NCBI GenBank assembly: GCA_964393695.1
Contig: CAYMWC010000001.1
Coordinates: forward strand, 19,937 to 83,936
Source: Waterburya sp964393695
GTDB taxonomy: Bacteria > Cyanobacteriota > Cyanobacteriia > Cyanobacteriales > Xenococcaceae
Direction: 5' to 3'
DNA length: 64,000 nucleotides
Positions 25,599 through 33,004 of this stretch are shown here, piece by piece. The translations under genes and the position numbers were made by a program. The notes beneath the pieces are model-generated. The model was not told where the DNA came from. It saw only the letters and a list, made by a program, of their open reading frames with translations, and searched no databases. Position 1 is the first letter of the stretch; each line of letters opens with the position of its first letter.

Positions 25599-26378
25599 AT
25601 GTTCGCTCCAAGAGTATTACTGCATCCTGACGAGAGATACTTTCCAATCGATCCTCTCGTATTCATTTCTATGTCGCGCTTTCGACATCATCTAGGGTTA
25701 AGGGAGGATTACGGATATAATAAAACTTTAAAACAGTGGGTTCAAACAAGTGAAAGATCCCCAGATTACTATGACATTCCCGTAGATTTCATTAATAGCT
25801 ATGGACTTAATCCGAATGGCAAAAATCGTCGTCCACGAGATACAAATCGAGGAGAAAAATGGAATGTATTTCTCGAAGCCGACGGTCATCCTTCAGGCGA
25901 TCGCGATCCAAATGGTAGTGTTCCTACTTTTCTTTATGAACGAAATGATGGCAATATTCGTCTCCATCAGTACTGGTTCTTTTTCGGATACAATAGTTCG
26001 CGGTTTTTGGTACTTCAATTCAATCATCAAGGTGATTGGGAGGACTACACAGTTGTCACTCAAGATGGTCAGGTAATAGGTGCATGGTTTAGTGCGCACG
26101 GCGATCGCACTTATTACAAACGTGAACAGTTAGAAATGGAAAACGAACAGATCAACGTCTACTGTTCTAAAGGCTCACACGCATTGTATCCACGCGCTGG
26201 TTCGTTTAAGACGCTTGGTACTGACATAACCACATCGGGAGGTTATTCTTGGGACACGTCGCTTAATGTTCAACCATTATCTCTGCAACCGTGGCGAGAT
26301 TTTGCTGGTGCGTGGGGTGATGTTGGTGAATTATCAACTACAACAGGGCCATTAGGGGCGTGGTACAAGCTCATATAG
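25599..26378 (+). CDS. Vps62-like (DUF946-type) protein
   Basis: A 259-residue protein from ATG at 25599 (a TTG six bases earlier is less likely). It has the Vps62-type layout: N-terminal APRVLLHPDERYFPIDPLVF, then HQYWFFFGYNSSRFLVLQFNHQGDWEDYTVV, GAWFSAHGDRTYY, YCSKGSHALYPRAG and a C-terminal WGDVGEL. The conserved His, Asp and Trp suggest a beta-sandwich related to calcium- or lipid-associated folds, but no reaction is known. There is no signal peptide. It converges with the LysR gene, 21 bp between their ends. Confidence 0.65.
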   Translation: MFAPRVLLHPDERYFPIDPLVFISMSRFRHHLGLREDYGYNKTLKQWVQTSERSPDYYDIPVDFINSYGLNPNGKNRRPRDTNRGEKWNVFLEADGHPSGDRDPNGSVPTFLYERNDGNIRLHQYWFFFGYNSSRFLVLQFNHQGDWEDYTVVTQDGQVIGAWFSAHGDRTYYKREQLEMENEQINVYCSKGSHALYPRAGSFKTLGTDITTSGGYSWDTSLNVQPLSLQPWRDFAGAWGDVGELSTTTGPLGAWYKLI

Positions 26379-26399
26379 CTAATAGTGGTAGATCGACTT

Positions 26400-27296
26400 T
26401 TACTTCAAAGTAAGGTTTTTTAGAGCATCGAGAAAAGCAAAAACGGCTGGAGTATGGAGAATATCTTTCATTACTGCTACTCTGATGATTCTTTGCAGAG
26501 GAATTGGTAAAGAATAGACTTTGATGGCTTCAGGAACAGGTTCAGCAGCTAGTCGAGGCATAATCGCTGCACCTAAGCCTTGCATAGTCATACTAATCAT
26601 AGTTGAATCCTGCTTCATTTGATGAGCAATATGGATTGGTTCTGTCGAACCCTGTAAATGTTTGCGGATTTCCATTGAACAGCTTTGATTAGCGGAGAGA
26701 ATTAGGGGATAGGTTGCTAACTGTTTCCAAGTCAGTTGCGTCTGATTTAATTCTTGGCTTTCAGGAAGCAAAACTACATATTCATCGCGAAAAATCTCCC
26801 AGGTTTCAAACTCCTCAGAACAGGGTAAATCTACTATACCGATATCAGCTTGTCTAGAACGTAAAATACTTTCAATTTCAAGATGTTCTTCAACATCAAT
26901 AACATTTACCGTAATATCAGGAAACTGACGGCGAAATTGAGCGATTAATGCAGGTAGTATATGAGTTGCTGCACTCCGAAAAGCCACCAGTCTGACGTTT
27001 CCTCCTTTTAAACCTTTAGTTCGATTCGCTTCTGTTGCCATTTTTTGTAACAAATCTAATATCTGTTTGGCTAATACTACTAATTGTTTGCCGACAGGGG
27101 TAAGATCTGCGCCATTACGACCTCGATGAAATAAAATTACTCCTAATTCTGCTTCTAAAGCTGCGATCGCATGACTGACTGCTGACTGGGAAATCTCTAG
27201 ATGTAAAGCTGCTTCACTAAAATTGCTATATGCCGCCACCGCTACTAGGGTTCGTAACTGTGAGATTTTTAATTTATAGGGATTAATCGCACTCAT
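26400..27296 (-). CDS. LysR family transcriptional regulator
   Basis: A 298-residue regulator. Residues 8-70 are the winged helix-turn-helix (QLRTLVAVAAYSNFSEAALHLEISQSAVSHAIAALEAELG) and 97-295 the periplasmic-binding-type effector domain. Such proteins bind T-N11-A sites and respond to small molecules. The gene is divergent from a set of small genes starting at 27433, so a target could be in the 136-bp space. It is not close to the ndhF operon (8 kb away), so assignment as NdhR/CmpR would be unsupported. The effector is unknown. Confidence 0.93.
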   Translation of the reverse strand: MSAINPYKLKISQLRTLVAVAAYSNFSEAALHLEISQSAVSHAIAALEAELGVILFHRGRNGADLTPVGKQLVVLAKQILDLLQKMATEANRTKGLKGGNVRLVAFRSAATHILPALIAQFRRQFPDITVNVIDVEEHLEIESILRSRQADIGIVDLPCSEEFETWEIFRDEYVVLLPESQELNQTQLTWKQLATYPLILSANQSCSMEIRKHLQGSTEPIHIAHQMKQDSTMISMTMQGLGAAIMPRLAAEPVPEAIKVYSLPIPLQRIIRVAVMKDILHTPAVFAFLDALKNLTLK

Positions 27297-27432
27297 TATT
27301 CAAGGGGGCGAGGGGATGATTGTACTATTAATTTTATTCATGTTTACCATGCAAACAATGTTTTGTTGTTTATAAACTAAATAGCTACAGTTTATTTATA
27401 GAGAAAATAAATATTTGCAAGCAAGAAAAAAC

Positions 27433-27652
27433 ATGAAAAATATTAGTTTAATTGGACAGAAAATTCTAAATTTTGGACAAAACTTATCGTTTCAAAAACG
27501 CGAGCCTCAGATCAAACAAAAGCGCGATCGCTTTGGAGATTATTATTGGCAAGTTTATGACTATACCACTAAATAAATTCTATGAATTTGGTTCAGAACA
27601 AGATGTCATAGTTTGGATTGAAAACCGTCATTATTTCTGGTCAAATTGCTAA
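27433..27652 (+). pseudogene. Small conserved protein gene with a single +1 frameshift
   Basis: The first 47 codons run MKNISLIGQKILNFGQNLSF and on to FGDYYWQVYDYTTK, then TAA at 27574. One base further the next frame, from 27575, continues KFYEFGSEQDVIVWIENRHYFWSNC to a TAA at 27652. Joined, the product is about 72 residues with the pattern FGDxYWQVYDxxT...FGSExxVxxWIE known from small cyanobacterial proteins. Either a one-base T insertion broke the gene, a sequencing error occurred, or ribosomes shift at AAA-TAA-A. Function unknown. Confidence 0.7.
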
Positions 27653-27673
27653 TTATCAATCAAGGAAAATCTC

Positions 27674-27835
27674 ATGAATTATAAATCTAATTTCCAATTA
27701 GTTAATGTTACCAATTACCAAGTTAATACTTTTAACAAACTTAGATTATGGTTAAAAAAATTTTGGCAATTTAGCTGCTATTATGCCGACTATCGAGCTA
27801 ATATATACTTAAAAAAAAGACATCACTTATATTAG
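27674..27835 (+). CDS. Small basic aromatic protein
   Basis: A 53-residue reading frame with an excellent ribosome-binding site (AAGGA, 8 bases before ATG). The product is rich in Tyr, Phe, Lys and Asn, with KLRLWLKKFWQFSCYYADYR in the middle, which looks like an amphipathic or membrane-touching helix. It follows the frameshifted small gene by 21 bp on the same strand. I recognise no family. Coding status rests on the start site and composition. Confidence 0.5.
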   Translation: MNYKSNFQLVNVTNYQVNTFNKLRLWLKKFWQFSCYYADYRANIYLKKRHHLY

Positions 27836-27940
27836 CTAATTAATCGAAGCTCTTGATCTCTTCAAGAAGAAGACTGACTTAAACCTATAAACTTAAAGCT
27901 ATAAGCTTAAAGCTTATGGCTTATAACTTAGAGCTTTTTT
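27836..27940. repeat. Spacer with repeated AAGCTTA/TATAAGC units
   Basis: Between about 27885 and 27932 the short unit ACTTAAAGCTATAAGCTT recurs in variants (taaacttaaagc, tataagcttaaagc, ttatggcttata, acttagagctt), so the DNA can fold into several alternative stems. It lies just after the end of the kinase-GTPase operon and might act as its terminator. Confidence 0.45.
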
Positions 27941-28993
27941 CTAAAACCAATCTTCTTCTTGAGACTGAGAAGTCGGTGAAGATTTTTTAGTTTTAAAGCC
28001 AAATTCATCTTCATTATTTTGAGGATCTAAATATCTATCCTCAGCTTTTTTATTAGAGTTAGACCACTCGGTAAAGTTATTAATTAATTCTTGGCTAGCT
28101 GCTGTTACCCTTGCAGCCTGTTGAAGAGTCAAATCTAAATCTTCTTTGGCACGAGTCGAGATTTTTTGGGTTAAGGAGTAGCTTAATTGAGAATTTGGGT
28201 TATTTAAGGATTTTGGTTGAGAAATAGACTCTGAGATTGAATTAGTTTTGCCACCAGGAACTATTCGTTGTTTAATGGTAAATTGTTCTAATTGGCTGAC
28301 GCTTTGATTGAGAAAAGGACTATTAGGTAGGATTTTATCCTTGATATTAATACAAACAGAAGTTGATTCAGAACATTGAGCAGATGCTGTCCATAGTTGA
28401 TGATTTTGCTCTGGAGAACTTGACCAAAGAAAAGTTTTGTCAGGATATTTTGATTGATGATTTAATTGAGAAGTGTAATTAGTACTAGAATCAATAGTAG
28501 TTAGATCTAGAAAATAATCCAAAGGTTCATATTGGCTTAACAGAGGATACTTACTATTTGCTTCATAGTCTTTGACCAACCAAACTTTTTCAACTTGTTG
28601 ATAAAGTGACTCAAAACTTGCGAGATCTGTTCCTGTATAGGTAGGAAAATCTAAGAGAGTTTGCTCCTCATTGAGAGAAGTGGCATAACCAACAAAAACA
28701 TATAAAGGTCTACCTTGATCGTCTTTTGTTTTGACTTCAACTGAGTTTTCATCTACTTGTTGAATTAAATCTCGTACCATACAGGTCACACCAGCAACAC
28801 AATAAACATTATTTTTAAATAATGACCAACGAGGGTGAGAGGAAAGGTTACGAGCTTGGTGAGTTGTAGCCAAGATATGTTGTGATGCCCAAGCAACATT
28901 TTGCTCGGTAAAATCATGGGGAATGGTAATAAATCGGAAATCTAGATGATAACTACGTCCATAGACAATTGCTGCCCATTTTTGTCTAGACAT
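27941..28993 (-). CDS. Uncharacterised third protein of the kinase-GTPase operon
   Basis: A 350-residue soluble protein. Residues 1-110 look folded (AAIVYGRSYHLDFRFITIPHDF, WSLFKNNVYCVAGVTCMVRDLI, LYVFVGYATSL). Residues about 180-350 are Ser/Asn/Gln-rich and low in structure, with a helical LDLTLQQAARVTAASQELINNF segment. I do not recognise a named family. Its ATG overlaps the GTPase stop (ATGTCTAG, 8 bases), so it is translationally coupled to it. By analogy with GTPase conflict or signalling operons it might be a GTPase-associated partner or effector; this is inference only. Confidence 0.75.
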   Translation of the reverse strand: MSRQKWAAIVYGRSYHLDFRFITIPHDFTEQNVAWASQHILATTHQARNLSSHPRWSLFKNNVYCVAGVTCMVRDLIQQVDENSVEVKTKDDQGRPLYVFVGYATSLNEEQTLLDFPTYTGTDLASFESLYQQVEKVWLVKDYEANSKYPLLSQYEPLDYFLDLTTIDSSTNYTSQLNHQSKYPDKTFLWSSSPEQNHQLWTASAQCSESTSVCINIKDKILPNSPFLNQSVSQLEQFTIKQRIVPGGKTNSISESISQPKSLNNPNSQLSYSLTQKISTRAKEDLDLTLQQAARVTAASQELINNFTEWSNSNKKAEDRYLDPQNNEDEFGFKTKKSSPTSQSQEEDWF

Positions 28994-29969
28994 CTGCTGT
29001 CACCTCGCTACCATTGAAGTATAACGAAACCTGTTGTAATTCTTGAGAAAGCAATTTCATATTCTCTTCGATAATACTAATTTCAGCTTTACAGGTAGTT
29101 AGCTGTGTGGTTTGCGCTTGTAATTGAGAGTTTTTAATTATTTGGATGACAGGGTTTTTTTGCTTAATTGCCTCGATCGCTTGATTGTGAAGTTCGCGTT
29201 GGGCTTTAATTTTTAGACAATAAGCTCTTAATTGAGCATAAACAGCAAAAACTACGGGTAAATGAACATTAACGGGGACAATTTTGGCACTATCGAGGTC
29301 GTTACACAGTTCTTTACCTAAGCTAACAGGACAAACCATCACTAACCAGCCTGAATTGGGGGTAAATAAGGCTTGAAATAGTTTTTTGACATCGGCAATA
29401 ATCTCATCTCTGTCTCGATGGTGACACAGATCGTATTTAGTAATCACAATTGCCACAGGAAAGGGCTTTTGAGGTGTGGGATTTTTTTGAGTGCTAATAT
29501 ATTGCTGTATAAATTGATTCATGCGATCGCTTTTGATTTCACGCACTGTGCTAGGAGTAAGTTCGTGAATGAGGTATTCTCCAGAAATGCACAAAAACAA
29601 ACACTGAGATGCTTGGAGATATTGAATTAAATCACTGACATCTTGTTCGGTAGAGCGATCGCTTAAGGCTAAACCTCGATAGTCTAGCCATTCAAAGCTC
29701 ATTAAGGGACGAAAACCATAGCTAAAGTCAAAGCCATAATACTCCATCGCTGCTGCATTAGGAGTTGGCCAACGATCTTCTCCTTGCAGAGAAATTAGCT
29801 TTTCCCATCTTTCGGTTAATTCTAAATCTAAGTCCATGTCCTTGGCTGCTAGGGTAAATCCCTGGACTCCTGTTTGCATCACCGCATACATTCCTAATAA
29901 ATAACTGGTTTTGCCTGCGCCAGTCGTACCTAGCATTGTAATTTTGATATCTTCAAGTTTCATGGACAT
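28986..29969 (-). CDS. TRAFAC-like (double-GTPase-type) GTPase
   Basis: A 327-residue protein with Walker A GTTGAGKT (14-21), a G3-like WLDYRG after a long insert, and a G4-like TKYD. The tail from about 250 is a coiled coil (LRAYCLKIKAQRELHNQAIEAI onward). It resembles the prokaryotic GTPase domains found with kinases and TPR proteins in conflict or signalling gene sets. ATG at 29969 was chosen because it lies 4 bases after the kinase stop and 15 residues before Walker A; an in-frame ATG at 30017 would overlap the kinase. The coupling to kinase upstream and unknown gene downstream suggests one functional unit. Confidence 0.8.
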   Translation of the reverse strand: MSMKLEDIKITMLGTTGAGKTSYLLGMYAVMQTGVQGFTLAAKDMDLDLELTERWEKLISLQGEDRWPTPNAAAMEYYGFDFSYGFRPLMSFEWLDYRGLALSDRSTEQDVSDLIQYLQASQCLFLCISGEYLIHELTPSTVREIKSDRMNQFIQQYISTQKNPTPQKPFPVAIVITKYDLCHHRDRDEIIADVKKLFQALFTPNSGWLVMVCPVSLGKELCNDLDSAKIVPVNVHLPVVFAVYAQLRAYCLKIKAQRELHNQAIEAIKQKNPVIQIIKNSQLQAQTTQLTTCKAEISIIEENMKLLSQELQQVSLYFNGSEVTADV

Positions 29970-29973
29970 TAAT

Positions 29974-30987
29974 TTAAAACCATTGATTTGTGTTGCTACG
30001 AGATTTCTGGGGAGCATTTATTTGAGTTTGACCGAAAACATTCCAAGGATTTTTAACTGGACGATAAAAGCTCGTCGGTTTTGTGGAAGTTGTCAGTTTC
30101 GCTGCTTCTAAATGTAATAAATCCAGAAATTCTCGCACCGACTGAATTCGCTCAGTCACGTCCATAATCATCGCCTTGGCGATCGCCTCACTCACATGAG
30201 AACTAATTCGGGGGTCAATTTGCTTAACTGTTGGTAATTCTACCCCTGCTGCTCTTTCAATCGCTGAGACTGGTGCTTTACCTGTCAATAAATGGTACAG
30301 AGTCGAACCTAAAGCATAAATATCTGAAAAAGCTCCATGTTTTAAGGCACGTCCGTATTGTTCTAGAGGAGCATAACCAGGAGTCAACATGGTTGTATAC
30401 CGAGTGATATTATTACTCGCAAAGTCTCTAGCTGCACCAAAATCAATCAATACTACTCTGCCATCATTCGCCAGCATAATATTATCAGGCTTGATATCTC
30501 GATGCAAAAATTGCGCCAGATGTAAAACTTCTAGAGCCTCTCCAACTTTAGAAATATATTTGAGGGCGTTGACTTCGCTTAGTTTTCCTTGACGCTGTTT
30601 GAGAAGTTCTGCCAAAGTTTTCCCTCGCAAATATTCCATCACCATATAGGCAGTGTTATTTTCTTCAAAATAATAAAAGACCTGAACAATACCAGGATGA
30701 TTAAATTGCCCTAAAGTTTGACCCTCGAGCAAAAACTTCTGTTTAGCATCACTATAGGTATCAGAGTTCCATCTACCTGCCGAAACTACCGTTGAACCTT
30801 CTCGCCAACAACCTTCAGGGAAAAACTCTTTAACTGCAACAGGACGATTTAGCCTGGTGTCTACGCCCTGATAAGTAATTCCAAAACCGCCTTGCCCTAG
30901 TGGTTGTTTAATACAATATTCTCCACTTGCTAAAGCAGAGCCAGGACTTAACACGCCATTAACCCTAGTAGACGCAGATTCATCCAT
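29974..30987 (-). CDS. Serine/threonine protein kinase (first gene of operon)
   Basis: A 337-residue Hanks-type kinase. The P-loop is LGQGGFGITYQG (30-41), the catalytic Lys is K53 in VAVKEFF, the loop is HRDIKPDN (162-169), the magnesium site DFG (182-184), and the activation segment ends in TPGYAPLEQYG. All catalytic residues are intact. The kinase domain fills about residues 20-290; the short tail (PVKNPWNVFGQTQINAPQKS) is disordered. There is no transmembrane sensor, so input must come from a partner. The stop is 4 bases before the GTPase ATG. Direct phosphorylation of the GTPase or its partner is a natural hypothesis. Confidence 0.93.
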   Translation of the reverse strand: MDESASTRVNGVLSPGSALASGEYCIKQPLGQGGFGITYQGVDTRLNRPVAVKEFFPEGCWREGSTVVSAGRWNSDTYSDAKQKFLLEGQTLGQFNHPGIVQVFYYFEENNTAYMVMEYLRGKTLAELLKQRQGKLSEVNALKYISKVGEALEVLHLAQFLHRDIKPDNIMLANDGRVVLIDFGAARDFASNNITRYTTMLTPGYAPLEQYGRALKHGAFSDIYALGSTLYHLLTGKAPVSAIERAAGVELPTVKQIDPRISSHVSEAIAKAMIMDVTERIQSVREFLDLLHLEAAKLTTSTKPTSFYRPVKNPWNVFGQTQINAPQKSRSNTNQWF

Positions 30988-31179
30988 TAAACCAAACTCC
31001 TTATCAATACCTGCTTAACTTTGTGTGCATACAAGAAAGTATTTTTAAACTTATTTCTATTTATATTAAGGCTTATTTAGTTAGTTTTCTGATTAGTTTA
31101 TAAAGATCTAAATACTTCTGAAATGTTCTAATTATGGACAGAACTCGTAGCAGAAGTTTGTTGTCAAGATTGGAGGGAG

Positions 31180-32327
31180 ATGGAAAAGAATTTGAAGAAA
31201 ATCGATAAAAGTTTGCCTGATTTAATCACAATTGCTCAACAATTTCAACTAAATGGCTCAATTGCGAATATTCAACCTTATGGGAGTGGCAATGTTAACA
31301 GTACTTTTTTGGTCAATCTCGACAATCAACCGCCATTTATTCTCCAACGTTTGAACACGACAGTATTTTGTCAGCCAGAATTGGTGATGAATAATATCTG
31401 TATTCTTGTTGACTATGTGCAGCAAAAATCTTTGGAATCTAACGAATTTAACGATAATCGCCCTTGGTTGATGCCTCAAGTTTTGTATACTAGCGATCGC
31501 GAAGCCCGAAGGGTAATCGCCGACATCATTACTTAGCTGAAGATGGTTCTTTTTGGCGGGCTATGACTTTTATTGCTAATTCTCAATCTTTTGATACCAT
31601 TCAGGACAGCCAGCATGGACAGGAAATTGGTTACGGGCTGGGGCGGTTTCATCATTTGATTAATGATCTTCCCGTTGATAAACTTGCTGATACTTTAGAG
31701 GGGTTTCATATTACCCCAAGGTATTTACAATATTACCAACAGATAATTGCTGGCACGACATTCAAACAATCGTCTGAAATTAATTATTGTCTTCAGTTTA
31801 TCAGCGATCGCCCTAATTTACCCCACATTTTAGAAACTGCGAAAGCAGCAGGAACACTGAAACTGAGAACTATTCACGGCGATCCCAAAATTAACAATAT
31901 TATGCTCGATTGTGATACTAAGCAGGCAGTAGCGATGATCGATTTAGATACAGTCAAACCAGGTTTAATTCATTATGATATCGGTGATTGTTTGCGATCT
32001 GGTTGTAATCCTTTAGGTGAAGAAACTGACAATTGGGAACAAGTAACCTTTGAACCTGAACTGGCCCAAGCTATTTTACAAGGTTATTTAACAGTTGCTC
32101 AAGATTTTTTGACAGACAACGATTATGAATATATCTACGACGCAATTCGTCTGCTAGCTTTTGAGTTAGGACTGAGATTTTTTACTGATTATTTAGCAGG
32201 TAATGTTTATTTTAAGGTCAAGCATCCTGAGCATAATTTAGCCAGAGCTTTAGTGCAATTTCAATTAACTGCAAGTATCGAAAAACAAGCAGCATTAATT
32301 AAAACTATAATTAATGATTTAAGATGA
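31180..32327 (+). pseudogene. NahK-like phosphotransferase gene broken by a palindromic repeat
   Basis: Two frames belong to one gene. The first (31180-31536) codes the N-lobe (GSGNVNSTFLV, FILQRLN). The second (up to 32327) codes the C-lobe with the kinase loop HGDPKINNIMLD and MIDLDTVKPGLIHYDIGDC, as in N-acetylhexosamine 1-kinase and related aminoglycoside-phosphotransferase folds. They are joined by 22 bases (31499-31520) matching a palindromic repeat. Removing about 20 bases would restore SDR..HHYLAEDGSFWRAMTF in one frame. The N-lobe frame has GGAGGG before its ATG. The product was probably a cytosolic sugar or amino-sugar kinase; the gene as read is inactive unless frameshifting occurs. 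Confidence 0.85.
31499..31520 (+). repeat. Small palindromic repeat, family A, gene-disrupting copy
   Basis: GCGAAGC, then CCC-GAA-GGG hairpin core, then TAATCGC; the left end merges with a GCGATCGC site. Its insertion length (about 20 bases) is not a multiple of three, which explains the frame break in the kinase gene. Confidence 0.8.
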
Positions 32328-32860
32328 AAAAATCTGATTTTACTTTAATACCTTTTAATACCAATAATGATCTTGTCCTCACAATTACTGGTACTATCTC
32401 CCGTCAGCACAATCAATTAAATCTGCAATACTTGCTTGCAGGTAACTTGGACAATATAATCATTCCACAATTAGTATCTACACCAACTCGACAGTACGAT
32501 CTTTGGGAACATACTTGTTTAGAATTTTTTTTAGGACTTGAAGATGCAACACCCTACTGGGAATTTAATCTCTCACCAACAGGAGACTGGAACGTTTTTA
32601 CGTTTCCCAATTATCGTCAAGATATAGCCGAAGAAATAGCTTTTACGTCACTTCCTTTTACTGTATTGCAGCAAGCTGATAATTTACACCTAAACCTAAA
32701 AGTTGATCTTAATAAAATCCTTTCTAGCGAACAAAATTTGGTAGTTGGTATTACTAGCGTCATTGAAAGTCAAGATCAATACCTTAGTTATTGGGCGTTA
32801 AAGCACCTAACATCAACAGCCGATTTTCATCATCGAGATAGTTGGATTATTAGTTTGTAG
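32324..32860 (+). CDS. DOMON-like domain protein
   Basis: A 178-residue beta-rich protein that matches cyanobacterial DOMON-like proteins: LLAGNLDNIIIP, RQYDLWEHTCLEFFLGLED, YWEFNLSPTGDWNVFTFPNYR, ITSVIESQDQYLSYWAL and HHRDSWI. DOMON folds bind heme or sugars; which ligand applies here is unknown. There is no signal peptide, so it is cytosolic as annotated. The ATG overlaps the stop of the broken kinase gene (ATGA), so it was translated with that kinase, which supports a carbohydrate role. Confidence 0.8.
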   Translation: MKKSDFTLIPFNTNNDLVLTITGTISRQHNQLNLQYLLAGNLDNIIIPQLVSTPTRQYDLWEHTCLEFFLGLEDATPYWEFNLSPTGDWNVFTFPNYRQDIAEEIAFTSLPFTVLQQADNLHLNLKVDLNKILSSEQNLVVGITSVIESQDQYLSYWALKHLTSTADFHHRDSWIISL

Positions 32861-33004
32861 TCATCTGTAAACTTTTTAAGAAATAGCTAAGAGAGAAGTT
32901 ATTTTTATGAGTAAAAAAATAGAGCGATCGCACAACTGATACTCAATCCGATTCTAAAAACCTACTCTGACTTCTGACTTCTCACCACTTTTAAATGGTA
33001 TATT

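Noticed and set aside
26400..27296. LysR gene as NdhR/CmpR regulator of the NDH-1 operon
   Set aside because: It lies 8 kb away in another neighbourhood and nothing in the sequence links it to carbon uptake.
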